A DNA stretch of 64,000 nucleotides from Thalassotalea_A litorea (lineage in GTDB: Bacteria; Pseudomonadota; Gammaproteobacteria; Enterobacterales; Alteromonadaceae): positions 124,001 to 188,000 of the forward strand of contig NZ_JBHZSG010000002.1 in assembly GCF_043642205.1 (NCBI RefSeq), in the 5' to 3' direction. Of this stretch, positions 42,494-50,818 are shown one piece after another (the stretch's first letter is position 1; every line of letters starts with the position of its first letter). A model generated the notes under the pieces. That model had not been told where the DNA came from, did not search any database, and saw only the letters and a list, made by a program, of their open reading frames with translations. The position numbers and the translations under genes are program-made.

Positions 42494-42597
42494 AAATTTG
42501 TGCTTTTTATGTCCGCAAAAGCAATACCCGTAAAAGCAATGTCCGCGAAAAAATGACTAGCTATGTAAAATGAAGCTTTTCGTTTTATTTTTCAGGA

Positions 42598-43455
42598 TCA
42601 GTAATCAATGGTCTTGTGGTTCCAGTCTAAATAGCTGAGTTCACCATCAAAGCTCAAATTATCTACGATATCCAACAAACGTTGGCTCACAAATTCCGGA
42701 GTAAATAGCTTGTCCTGAGGGACGTTAGCCTGAAACGGTTTGGATAATCGTGTGTCCGTTGTTCCTGGGTGGAATGCGAGTAGCTTAACGTGTTTAAAGC
42801 GCCGGGAAAATTCAATGCTGATGGTTTTCAGTAACATGTTTAAGGCGGCTTTTGATGCCCGGTAGCTATACCAACCACCGAGGCGATTATCGTTGATACT
42901 GCCAACACGCGCACTGAAGCATATAATTTTACATGGGTGTTTTTGGGCAAACAATGGCAGCAAATGTTGCAACCATAATACCGGCAAAAATGCATTAATG
43001 CTCATCACATGTTGCAAAGCCTCTACCGTTAAATCTTCGATTTTTTTCTCGGGAAAGAAATCAGGGTTTGAATCTGGCGTTCTGCCACCCTCTGGCAACT
43101 TGCCATGTAACACGCCATTGCAAATATAAATGGTGTCAATGTGCTCATTTTGAGTCGTTAGGGATGCACAGACTTGTTGAATTTGCTCGATAGAATTATC
43201 GCACTGAATATCCCGTACTTGGTTGGCGTCGTTGGCATATTCGGCATGGTTGGCATATTCGGCATGGTTGGCATGTTCGGCATGAACGTCTTTTGTATCG
43301 ACAACTATACGGGGTAGGGCAGCTGAACGTGATACTCTGATCACTGTATCAGGCTCTTCATTGGTCGCGAGTTTGTTGATGTTTGACCTAACCTTTGCTT
43401 GCGCAATCGCCGTTGCCAGTGCGCCATTCGCGCCAATGATCAAAGTCGTAGACAT
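42598..43455 (-). CDS. Short-chain dehydrogenase/reductase with in-frame repeat insert
   Basis: 285 aa. N-terminal TLIIGANGALATAIA, the YICNG position of the NNAG motif, and catalytic YRASK near residue 208; HPGTTDT follows. Between beta strands (about residues 58-78) is an 18-bp in-frame tandem repeat coding HAEHAN-HAEYAN-HAEYAN, which most SDRs lack. Fits CsgA-like/Rossmann oxidoreductases, substrate unknown. The repeat may vary in number between strains. Confidence 0.85.
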   Translation of the reverse strand: MSTTLIIGANGALATAIAQAKVRSNINKLATNEEPDTVIRVSRSAALPRIVVDTKDVHAEHANHAEYANHAEYANDANQVRDIQCDNSIEQIQQVCASLTTQNEHIDTIYICNGVLHGKLPEGGRTPDSNPDFFPEKKIEDLTVEALQHVMSINAFLPVLWLQHLLPLFAQKHPCKIICFSARVGSINDNRLGGWYSYRASKAALNMLLKTISIEFSRRFKHVKLLAFHPGTTDTRLSKPFQANVPQDKLFTPEFVSQRLLDIVDNLSFDGELSYLDWNHKTIDY

Positions 43456-43561
43456 AGCAAAACCTTTTAGGGTGTAGGGTTGGCAAAAATGGCCAGACTG
43501 AGCACGTAGCTTATGTTTGGCAAATCTGATGAGCAGGATGAACTTACGTGCGCTTGATGGT

Positions 43562-43963
43562 TTATTTGCTTTTGTTTAAATCGGCACATTGACTGCAGTC
43601 AAGTCGCTCCTGTCCGGTAAGCCAGCGTGAAATATTAAATCGGTTTTTCGCAAACACCAGATACGCTTTGTCCGCAACAGGACGCAGTATGGGCCATCGC
43701 AACGGTGCAACGCGCCAGCGCTCTCCGACTAATGCCCAGGCTTTATAGGTAACGTCAAGACCCAGCAAAAGTTTGTTATTCTCATCTTCGCCATGCAAAA
43801 TTGAGCGGGCTTTTTGTAAATCAATATGAGGATAAAGCTCGGAAAAGTCCACACGGTTGATATCGATAAAATAAATTAGGTTTTCTGTGTTTTTACGCTG
43901 TAAGGCCCGCATTTCCTGCAGGCAAAGTGGGCATTGGCCGTCATAGAATATTGTCAGTTTCAT
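43562..43963 (-). CDS. DCC-family thiol-disulfide oxidoreductase-like protein (DUF393)
   Basis: 133 aa. It begins MKLTIFYDGQCPLC, the DxxCxxC mark of the family, and has ALVGERWRVAPLRWP later. Thioredoxin-like fold; function not well known. A C-terminal CSQC pair could add a second redox or metal site. Confidence 0.85.
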   Translation of the reverse strand: MKLTIFYDGQCPLCLQEMRALQRKNTENLIYFIDINRVDFSELYPHIDLQKARSILHGEDENNKLLLGLDVTYKAWALVGERWRVAPLRWPILRPVADKAYLVFAKNRFNISRWLTGQERLDCSQCADLNKSK

Positions 43964-43974
43964 TTGAGTTACCT

Positions 43975-44048
43975 TGGCTTGTCTGTCTTGGCCTATCTGT
44001 CTTGGCCTATCTGTCTTGGCTTAGCTATCTTGAATCAATTAGCTTGGA
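43975..44048. repeat. Short tandem repeat (gtcttggcctatct type)
   Basis: At least three 16-bp copies of (t)gtcttggcctatc in a row, then decayed copies up to the stop codon of the DUF3429 gene. Confidence 0.7.
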
Positions 44049-44504
44049 TTAGTTACCTTGGCCGAAAAGAGGCGTGATAAGAATGAGCGCCGCCAGCAAA
44101 ATGTGCATTGCACTGACCACTAACGTCAGGTTGCGTCGCATTAAAAAATAGTCGGGATAAATTTGCGCATAATTCTCAAGTGTAGCTTCATGTTTGAAAA
44201 TAAGCAGATAGGAAACCAGTAATAGCGATACTGCGGTTAGGGTTGAATTCAACATTAAGCTGACAAAGGCAATGAGCGACAGGATATTGGAAGTAACAAG
44301 TTCGCGGTTGTAAATGGCTTCGCCATTGTTCTTCAAACTGTTGGCCCACAGTGTGCCGGCAAGAAAGCTTAGGATAACAGCGCTGTAGAGTACAAATAAG
44401 GAATCACCGCTCAGGCTAAATATACGTATGTCGAATGCGAATAAAGTCACCGCAGCGATGAAGGGGATTAAACCCGCGTAACCGAGTCGTTTGTAGGTAG
44501 GCAT
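44049..44504 (-). CDS. DUF3429 family inner-membrane protein
   Basis: 151 aa from ATG 44504, chosen because TGGAGA lies 6 bases upstream; the frame extends to 44543 with 13 more residues. Five helices (about 8-27, 35-52, 70-90, 92-112, 128-148). LGYAGLIPFIAAV at the start is the DUF3429 pattern. Function unknown. Confidence 0.82.
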   Translation of the reverse strand: MPTYKRLGYAGLIPFIAAVTLFAFDIRIFSLSGDSLFVLYSAVILSFLAGTLWANSLKNNGEAIYNRELVTSNILSLIAFVSLMLNSTLTAVSLLLVSYLLIFKHEATLENYAQIYPDYFLMRRNLTLVVSAMHILLAALILITPLFGQGN

Positions 44505-44579
44505 GTCGGTCTCCAGTATTCGTTTGTATGTCGTTGCACACAAGTAAATACGGAAGGAAGAGGTAAATTGATCATAGGT

Positions 44580-44890
44580 AAAGAAAGGTTTCAGGTTTCC
44601 GGTTTCAGGGCTCAGGAGCTTGGCAAGGGGCTTTTGCTTTTTCTTTTTCTCAAACCTGAACCCTGAGACCTTTCGCGAGACTCCATCCCGGAGGTCGGAA
44701 TCTCAAGAACAACGGTGTTTAAAAAGGTTGCCTACATGGATAGTAGGTATGCAGAATCACAGGATGGCATGATTCTGTAGAAAGGTAAGAACGTGGCTTG
44801 TCGCCTGTCCGGTATCTTTGATGCCGAACTGTCACCGTTCGAAATTTTATTTCGAATTGTCACCTTGACGCAGCGTCGTTTGCTGCGTGT
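44580..44890. repeat. Composite modular repeat filling the gap between two genes
   Basis: Arms ggtttcaggtttccgg and caaacctgaaccctgag; hairpin GAGACTCC (44677-44684) / GGAATCTC (44697-44704) with one mismatch; stem CAGAATCA (44752-44759) / TGATTCTG (44770-44777); ttcgaaattttatttcgaa; and stem ACGCAGC (44868-44874) / GCTGCGT (44882-44888). Ends 13 bases from the GT2 stop codon. Confidence 0.83.
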
Positions 44891-44901
44891 GCCATCTTTT
44901 G

Positions 44902-46251
44902 TTAATTCTTGATCCCTTCACGAACCCAGCTTTGCCATTGCAAAGACCGACCTAGCGCCAGACGCTTTAAACTGCGAATGAGTGCCTGAAATTCGATGAT
45001 ATCGACCAGGTAAAACAAGATCCAGGCGATAGGAGCAAATAGCCACAGGTTTAGGTGATGTTTAGGTTTATGATCACAGATAAGCTGGATGTAAGTCATT
45101 GTTGTCATCAAGGCAATCAACAGCATTAACGGCGCGTAGTTACCGCTATAAACGCTATAGCCCAAAAATAAGGTCACCAATAACCACTCGCAGAGCAGGA
45201 TGAACTCACCATAAATGGCGATAGGTAATGTGATAAATGTCAGATACTTATGATGCTTTTTATGGCTACTGAAAAACATATCCCGGTATCTGAGCAAGGT
45301 TTGAAAGCGACCAAACTTCCAGCGCAAACGCTGGTTGCACCAACCTTTGTAATCCGACGGAGCTTCGGTGTAGGTGATGGCATCCGCGGCATAACGGGTT
45401 TTATAACCTAACGACAAGATCCGCAAAGAGATCTCAATATCTTCAGTAATGATGTCAGTATCAAATCCACCTAGCTTAGTCAGCACGTCGCGACGATAAC
45501 TGGCGGCCGCACCGCCGATAATAAACACAGAATTGAATACCGAATCCGCCCGGCGAAGAAAAAAGCCACATAAATATTCGAGCTGTTGAACCAGGCCTAT
45601 GATTTTACGTTTATTGGCGATCACAACATTACCAGCAACTGCGCCTACCTTCGGGCAATGGAACTGTTTAACGGTATTTTTGATCGCATCGGGAGCCATC
45701 AGGCAATCGCCATCAATCGTCATGACGATGTCTTTGCTGGCAAGTTTTAAGGCTTTATTGAGTGCTCTGGCTTTACCACCATTAGTTAATGGTAAATATT
45801 TGATGCTTGGTTTTGACTGATTTTTTACAAAATAACGCGTTGAAAATTTGTTGAGGTAAGCTTGCACTAAATCATGGGTTTGATCGGTAGAACCATCATT
45901 TACAACGATGATTTCAAGGTTGGGATAGTTGTTGTTAACGACCGATTCGATGGTGCCAATAATGCCAGTTGCTTCATTAAAGGCAGGGATCAATACCGAT
46001 ACACCTTTAGGTTTCGCATGTCGGGCTTGCTGGTTAATTCTGCGCTGACGAAAAGAGTAAATGGGCAATGCAAAAAGTTGAATTAAATATTTGCACAAGA
46101 TCGGTACCAATAAAAGGAAAACGCCAATTCGAATGGCTTCCAAATCCTGGTAAAACTCTGGGGTTGAATGAAAATGAAGCCAGATAAAACCGCCTGTGAT
46201 CAGGTAGCCAATACCTAAAAGAGCTAGTTTGCCCCAAACTGATGAAGACAT
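44902..46251 (-). CDS. Membrane glycosyltransferase family 2 (processive, PgaC/hyaluronan-synthase-like)
   Basis: 449 aa. Two N-terminal helices (about 8-26, 40-62), GT2 catalytic domain (about 85-320) with VVNDGSTD, TIDGDCL (DxD), ITEDIEISLR and QRLRWKFGR (Q(Q/R)xRW, the mark of processive synthases), and three to four C-terminal helices. It would build a beta-linked polymer at the inner membrane. No pga/bcs partners are next to it, so product and secretion route are unknown. Confidence 0.86.
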   Translation of the reverse strand: MSSSVWGKLALLGIGYLITGGFIWLHFHSTPEFYQDLEAIRIGVFLLLVPILCKYLIQLFALPIYSFRQRRINQQARHAKPKGVSVLIPAFNEATGIIGTIESVVNNNYPNLEIIVVNDGSTDQTHDLVQAYLNKFSTRYFVKNQSKPSIKYLPLTNGGKARALNKALKLASKDIVMTIDGDCLMAPDAIKNTVKQFHCPKVGAVAGNVVIANKRKIIGLVQQLEYLCGFFLRRADSVFNSVFIIGGAAASYRRDVLTKLGGFDTDIITEDIEISLRILSLGYKTRYAADAITYTEAPSDYKGWCNQRLRWKFGRFQTLLRYRDMFFSSHKKHHKYLTFITLPIAIYGEFILLCEWLLVTLFLGYSVYSGNYAPLMLLIALMTTMTYIQLICDHKPKHHLNLWLFAPIAWILFYLVDIIEFQALIRSLKRLALGRSLQWQSWVREGIKN

Positions 46252-46520
46252 ATTGTAGTCGCTTTATTGTTATTGGTGAATATCGTCAATGAGTGACTTT
46301 GCTGCAAAGTCTCATTACGTCAGGGGGCTAATTTGATGGTTAGTATGACAGCTTTTGATAACGGGGCACAAATTAATATTTGTAATTTAACGTAATGCTT
46401 GGTTATAAAGCGATTGAATAGTTTAAAGTTTTTGAACGTGTAATCTGCCTACAAGGCGGTGGCAATGGTGGTTTTAAGATATTCTTAGTGGCCAATCAAG
46501 CGTAGGCTAACAATCATAGA
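46252..46520 (-). promoter_or_regulatory. Non-coding upstream region of the GT2 gene
   Basis: Holds the presumed promoter for the minus-strand GT2 gene. I see no clear conserved boxes and no gene. Confidence 0.35.
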
Positions 46521-46542
46521 AAAGGCCCCGAATGGGGCCTTT
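46521..46542 (-). terminator. Intrinsic terminator of ibpA
   Basis: Perfect 9-bp stem AAAGGCCCC-GAAT-GGGGCCTTT, followed on the minus strand by TTTTC, 39 bases after the ibpA stop. Confidence 0.9.
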
Positions 46543-46580
46543 AGCGACAGATAAATTTAAGGGAGATATGTATCTGTTGC

Positions 46581-47039
46581 TTAGCTGGTTTTGCCTTCTA
46601 ACAAGCTTTTACCATTAATGGCAATCTTGCGAGGCTTCAGCGCTTCTGGAATTTCACGTTCCAGGTCAATATGCAACAGGCCATTTTCCATATGCGCGGA
46701 CACTACTTTTACGTGATCGGCGAGTTGGAATTTGCGCTCAAAGTTGCGCTCGGCAATGCCCTGATATAAAAATTTTCGATTGGCATCGGATTCATTGGCT
46801 TGTTTTGTACCAGTGATCGTCAGTGCGTTATCTTTGGATTCAATATCCAATTCTGCTTCGACAAATCCTGCGACAGCCATCGAGATGCGATATTTATCAT
46901 CGGCAATTGATTCAATATTATACGGTGGATAAGCTGGCTGTTTTTCAGCGCGAGAGGCTTTATCCATTAATGAAGCTAAGTGCTCAGCACCGATGAATGA
47001 ACGATAAAGTGGAGAAAAATCTGTAGAAATAGTACGCAT
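46581..47039 (-). CDS. ibpA: Small heat-shock protein IbpA/Hsp20
   Basis: 152 aa. Start set at ATG 47039: AGGA lies 7 bases upstream, and the protein then begins MRTISTDFSPLYRSFIG, close to IbpA (MRNFDLSPLYRSAIG). The upstream ATG at 47045 would be only one base from the AGGA. Alpha-crystallin domain (about 38-130) with YRISMAVAGF, NFERKFQLADHV and NGLLHIDLER; C-terminal PRKIAI is the IxI-type oligomerisation motif. Holdase chaperone for aggregating proteins. It has a heat-shock promoter and possibly an RNA thermometer. Confidence 0.95.
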   Translation of the reverse strand: MRTISTDFSPLYRSFIGAEHLASLMDKASRAEKQPAYPPYNIESIADDKYRISMAVAGFVEAELDIESKDNALTITGTKQANESDANRKFLYQGIAERNFERKFQLADHVKVVSAHMENGLLHIDLEREIPEALKPRKIAINGKSLLEGKTS

Positions 47040-47046
47040 AGTCATA

Positions 47047-47061
47047 TCCTATCTATAGCAA
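47047..47061 (-). promoter_or_regulatory. Candidate ROSE-like RNA thermometer at the ibpA ribosome binding site
   Basis: On the minus strand TTGCT lies six bases before AGGA. In ROSE thermometers of small heat-shock genes a U(U/C)GCU motif pairs with the Shine-Dalgarno. The short loop makes this uncertain. Confidence 0.35.
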
Positions 47062-47135
47062 TATGTTAATTTAAAGTGCCTTTCATTAAGAACAGGCGAT
47101 TATTTGTAGACCCTTTATGGCGACTACAATTATCT

Positions 47136-47163
47136 ATATGGGGCGGGCAAAAAAAGATTCAAG
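47136..47163 (-). promoter_or_regulatory. Sigma-32 (RpoH) heat-shock promoter of ibpA
   Basis: On the minus strand CTTGAA (47163-47158), 14 bases, CCCCATAT (47143-47136). Both boxes and spacing match the RpoH consensus (CTTGAA, 13-15, CCCCATnT). It lies about 97 bases before the ibpA start. Confidence 0.88.
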
Positions 47164-47389
47164 GCGTTCGTTAAAAAAAATTAATTTTTTTGCTTGTAGG
47201 GGCAATACGTGGTGTTAGGTAGGCAATAAAAATTATCTGCCCAGGTTGCAATCAAAGGTGTTATGCGCTCACGCATTACTGTTCGTTATTCGTCGAAGGG
47301 GTGAGTTTCCGGTAATTGTCGTAACACGTGCCTTTATACCAAAAGGGCGATGATTGCCCATATTTACAATCAATCCCAAAAGGAGAGGT

Positions 47390-47998
47390 ATGATTCAAAG
47401 CACAGCTGAACGGATTTTAGCTTACTGGTTTGGCAATATTGAAGATGAATTGGCCACCGCTGAGCAAGCTAAGCGCTGGTATGCAGCAACGCATGCACAA
47501 GATCTGGAGATAAAGGCAAGGTTTGAAACCCTGGTGAAGCAGGCTGCGGCTGGTCAACTTGAGGACTTACAACAAAGCCCAAGAGGGTCGTTGGCGCTGA
47601 TTATTTTACTCGATCAAATGACGCGTAATATCTATCGGGGAACCGCTAAGGCATTTGCGAGCGACCACTTGGTAATTAACTATTGCCTTGAGGGCATCGA
47701 TAAGGGCTATGACCAGTCTTTGTGCCTGATTGAGAAATGTTTTTATTATCACCCGCTTGAACACAGCGAATCGCTGGACATGCAAAACCTGTGTTTGCTG
47801 AAGTTTAACGAGCTTGAAGATGAATATTTCCAGGAAAAACATCTGCAGGTTATTCACAATGCGCTGGATTTTGCGGGTGAGCATGCGGACATTATTGAGC
47901 GCTTTGGTCGCTTTCCGCATCGTAATCAGGTGCTAAATCGTCAGTCTTCATCAGCGGAAATCGCGTATTTAAAAAGTGCAAAGCGATTTGGTCAATAA
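47390..47998 (+). CDS. DUF924 family protein
   Basis: 202 aa from ATG 47390, with AGGAG 4 bases upstream; the frame continues 12 codons further but the strong site fixes this start. RILAYWFGN, KRWYAATHAQDLEIKARF, LILLDQMTRNIYRGTAKAFA and HRNQVLNR are the family's conserved blocks. Alpha-helical, TPR-like, cytoplasmic; function unknown. A hairpin (48144-48167) downstream could end the transcript. Confidence 0.9.
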   Translation: MIQSTAERILAYWFGNIEDELATAEQAKRWYAATHAQDLEIKARFETLVKQAAAGQLEDLQQSPRGSLALIILLDQMTRNIYRGTAKAFASDHLVINYCLEGIDKGYDQSLCLIEKCFYYHPLEHSESLDMQNLCLLKFNELEDEYFQEKHLQVIHNALDFAGEHADIIERFGRFPHRNQVLNRQSSSAEIAYLKSAKRFGQ

Positions 47999-48140
47999 CG
48001 CAAAAGGTATCCGGGAACAAAACTGACGTTATTTAAAGCGTTGTTACTCAAAGCGTTACTCAAGGCGTTATTCAAAGTGTATATTATCGCGTGAACGGAG
48101 TTTTCACATTGAGATGTACACGGCTCAAGGTTTAAGGCAT

Positions 48141-48168
48141 AAAAAAAGGAGCGGTGAAGCTCCTTTTC
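48141..48168. terminator. Bidirectional terminator between DUF924 and tpx
   Basis: AAAAGGAGC (48144-48152) / GCTCCTTTT (48159-48167). On the minus strand it is followed by seven T in total, so it should end tpx; on the plus strand the T-run is four. Confidence 0.85.
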
Positions 48169-48187
48169 AGTCGTTATCGTTATCGAA

Positions 48188-48793
48188 TCACTTCACCATC
48201 ATTAACGCCGTATCGTAATCAGGCTCGTTGGAAATGTCTTTTACGAGTTCTTTATAAGCGACTTTGCCATGCTTATCGATAATTAAAATAGCACGGGTAA
48301 GCAAGCCCATATCTTTGATTAATAAGCCATATTTGTTACCAAAGTCGCGCCAGACTGAGTCTGACAACACCATGATTTTATTGACCTTTTCTTTGGTGCA
48401 AAAACGTTTTTGCGCAAATGGCAGGTCATTGGATATGGTCAGTAATACGACATCATCGCCAAGCGCCGAGGCTTCATCATTAAACCGTTTGGTTTGGGTC
48501 GAGCAAACGCCAGTGTCCAAACTTGGAACGACGGATATCATCACGGTTTTATCGGCAAAATCGCTTAGTGAGACCTTTTCAAAACGCTCATTTACGACTG
48601 TGAATTGCGGCGCATCGTCACCCACTTGGACCGGCTCACCCAATAACGTAATGGGTTTCCCTCCAGCGGTAACCACATTCGCGGTGGTTGTGGCACCAGG
48701 TACGGTCGCTACCGCACCGCTATTTGCGAACGCCGTCGTGGCACTTAGCGTACAACTTGCGACGAATCCTAACGAAATTAATAAGTGTTTCAT
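48188..48793 (-). CDS. tpx: Thiol peroxidase with signal peptide (Tpx-like, periplasmic)
   Basis: 201 aa from ATG 48793. Signal peptide (cleavage after AFA, about residue 23), about 35 residues longer than cytoplasmic Tpx (165-168 aa). Peroxidatic Cys in PSLDTGVCSTQT and resolving Cys in FAQKRFC, both conserved. Reduces peroxides using thioredoxin-like donors; an exported form would need a periplasmic donor. A TTG four codons upstream also has a nearby AAGGA, so the start is not fully certain. Confidence 0.88.
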   Translation of the reverse strand: MKHLLISLGFVASCTLSATTAFANSGAVATVPGATTTANVVTAGGKPITLLGEPVQVGDDAPQFTVVNERFEKVSLSDFADKTVMISVVPSLDTGVCSTQTKRFNDEASALGDDVVLLTISNDLPFAQKRFCTKEKVNKIMVLSDSVWRDFGNKYGLLIKDMGLLTRAILIIDKHGKVAYKELVKDISNEPDYDTALMMVK

Positions 48794-48861
48794 GTTTAGG
48801 GGCAATTCCTTATCTAACCTATGTTATTGCAATGTTAACGTTTTTAAGCATTACCTAGAAG

Positions 48862-50544
48862 TTAAAAATCCACTTTTTTGCCGGCTACCCAGGTCTGGTT
48901 GACCTTAGCTTTCCAAATATTTTCCTTTGCTGTTTCAAAAATATCCAAATCGATCAGAATAAAATCCGCTTGTTTTTCCGGCTCTAATGACCCCAGATAG
49001 GTTTCCTGGTGACCGGCGTAAGCCGCATCCAGTGTAAAACTTTTAAAGGCCTGAGACATGGTCATTGACTGTTCTGGATACCAACCGCCTTTCGGTTGGT
49101 TCTGCTTATCCTGACGCGTCAGTGATGCGTGAAGGCCAAAGAAAGGATTCGGAGATTCCACTGGAAAGTCAGATCCTGCGGCAATGATCACGTCTTTGTT
49201 TAACAGCGTTTTCCAGGCATAGGCGCCTTTGATACGCTCGGAGCCTAAGCGATCTTCAGCCATATTTTTATCGGACGTGGCATGGGTTGCCTGCATCGAT
49301 GCGATAATATCCATTTCTGCAAAACGGTCAATATCTGTCATTTGTAATACCTGCGCGTGTTCGACGCGGTGGCGTAAATCCACAGACTCAGTCTTTTCGA
49401 TTGCTGTTTGATAATGATCGAGAACAATTTTATTGGCATTATCGCCAATGGCGTGGGTATTTACCTGAAAACCGGCCTGCATTGCATGAAGAACGATATC
49501 ACCAAGGGTCTTATCATCGTGCAACAATAAGCCCTTGTGGTGAGGCATATCCGAGTAGTCTTCGATTAGGGCGGCACCGCGGCTTCCCAGAGCACCATCG
49601 GCGGATATTTTAACGCTGTTAATTTGCAGCATTTTATCATCGCTAAGCTCGGTGCCTTTAGCGAGTGTGGCTTGCCACTTTGGATCCATGACATCTACCA
49701 TCGCATTAATACGAATCGGCATCGCCTGTTTTTTCACCAGGCTTTGATATGCTGCAATATTCTCTGTTGAAATACCGGCGTCATGGACGGAGGTTAACCC
49801 CATAGATGCCAGAGAACGCATGCTCTTTTGCAGCGCAAGTTCCATCTCCTGAAGTGACAATGGAGGGATTTTTTTGAAGACTAAATCCATGGCATTGTCG
49901 ATCAAAACGCCGGTTGGTTTGTTATCTTTGTCACGGATTATTTGGCCACCGTCCACGTCTTTTGTATTTGCATTAATATTGGCAAGCGCCATGGCTTTTG
50001 AGTTAACCCACAATGCATGGCCATCAACTCGAGACAACACCACCGGGGTGTCGGGAAACGCCTTATCCAGACTTGCAGCGCTGGGAAACTCATTGCTTGG
50101 CCATTGCACCTGATTCCAGCCTCGTCCTTGTATCCAGGCAGTATCGGGGTTTTTGGCTGCAAACGCTTTAACCCGTTGTACCGAGTCTTGCTCTGATGGC
50201 GAGCCCATCAAATCGACGCGCATCAGGCTAAGGCCATAGCTCAATACATGGCCATGGGCATCAATCAATCCCGGTAGCATGACCTGACCTTTACCATCGA
50301 TGATGGTGACATCATCCTGAGATTCGATGTTGTCGGTAAGTTTAAATATCCGGTCGACCTTATCGTCGGTAAATTGTATGGCTTTAAATGCCATCAACTC
50401 CCCGTCATTGAAGGTATAGCCTTTAACATTGTTAATGATTGTGGTGTCAGCCAACGCCGGAAGTGCGATAGATATTGATAGCGCCAGAGCGGCTATCACA
50501 GGTCGAATAGAATAAGTCATTATTGTCATTGTCTTTGTTAACAT
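48862..50544 (-). CDS. Exported amidohydrolase family 3 (YtcJ/LAF3-like)
   Basis: 560 aa. Hydrophobic N-terminus (about 12-32), probable signal peptide; ATGs at residues 1, 6 and 9 make the start uncertain. Metal-site motif LIDAHGHV near residue 95, then NTHAIGDNANK, RVEHAQVL and AAGSDFPVE: the His/His/His/Asp set of the TIM-barrel amidohydrolases. Substrate unknown. It lies 56 bases upstream of (after, on this strand) tpx. Confidence 0.87.
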   Translation of the reverse strand: MLTKTMTIMTYSIRPVIAALALSISIALPALADTTIINNVKGYTFNDGELMAFKAIQFTDDKVDRIFKLTDNIESQDDVTIIDGKGQVMLPGLIDAHGHVLSYGLSLMRVDLMGSPSEQDSVQRVKAFAAKNPDTAWIQGRGWNQVQWPSNEFPSAASLDKAFPDTPVVLSRVDGHALWVNSKAMALANINANTKDVDGGQIIRDKDNKPTGVLIDNAMDLVFKKIPPLSLQEMELALQKSMRSLASMGLTSVHDAGISTENIAAYQSLVKKQAMPIRINAMVDVMDPKWQATLAKGTELSDDKMLQINSVKISADGALGSRGAALIEDYSDMPHHKGLLLHDDKTLGDIVLHAMQAGFQVNTHAIGDNANKIVLDHYQTAIEKTESVDLRHRVEHAQVLQMTDIDRFAEMDIIASMQATHATSDKNMAEDRLGSERIKGAYAWKTLLNKDVIIAAGSDFPVESPNPFFGLHASLTRQDKQNQPKGGWYPEQSMTMSQAFKSFTLDAAYAGHQETYLGSLEPEKQADFILIDLDIFETAKENIWKAKVNQTWVAGKKVDF

Positions 50545-50818
50545 GCTGTTATCTTAGCAATGAAAAAGGCTGTGGGCTAGAGGGATAATTTTTGTTTAAA
50601 CGGCTCGAGATTGTTGCTTGTGAATAGGCTAAATGCTTAACGCGGTTATTGTGTCAGGTATTGGATAAAAGGCTGGGGTGCTTATGCACGTTTGTTGCCG
50701 GGCTTTCAACCTTCAGCTTTAAACCCTTGACTTAACTCTTAACCATTAACCCTTAAGCTTTAGCCTTTAAGCACTTTCAGTTGCCGGGGAGGAACTTTCA
50801 CCGCGTTTAGTTAGCAGG
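50545..50818. other. Non-coding gap, degenerate ttaaccctt repeats
   Basis: Contains a run of acccttgacttaactcttaacc-like degenerate short repeats (about 50718-50770). No gene or clear terminator is seen. Confidence 0.4.

Noticed and set aside
47606..47920. 104-codon frame antisense to the DUF924 gene
   Set aside because: It is fully contained in a gene with family-conserved motifs on the other strand.
48264..48902. 212-codon plus-strand frame antisense to tpx
   Set aside because: Tpx has intact catalytic motifs; the antisense frame has no recognisable features despite its length.
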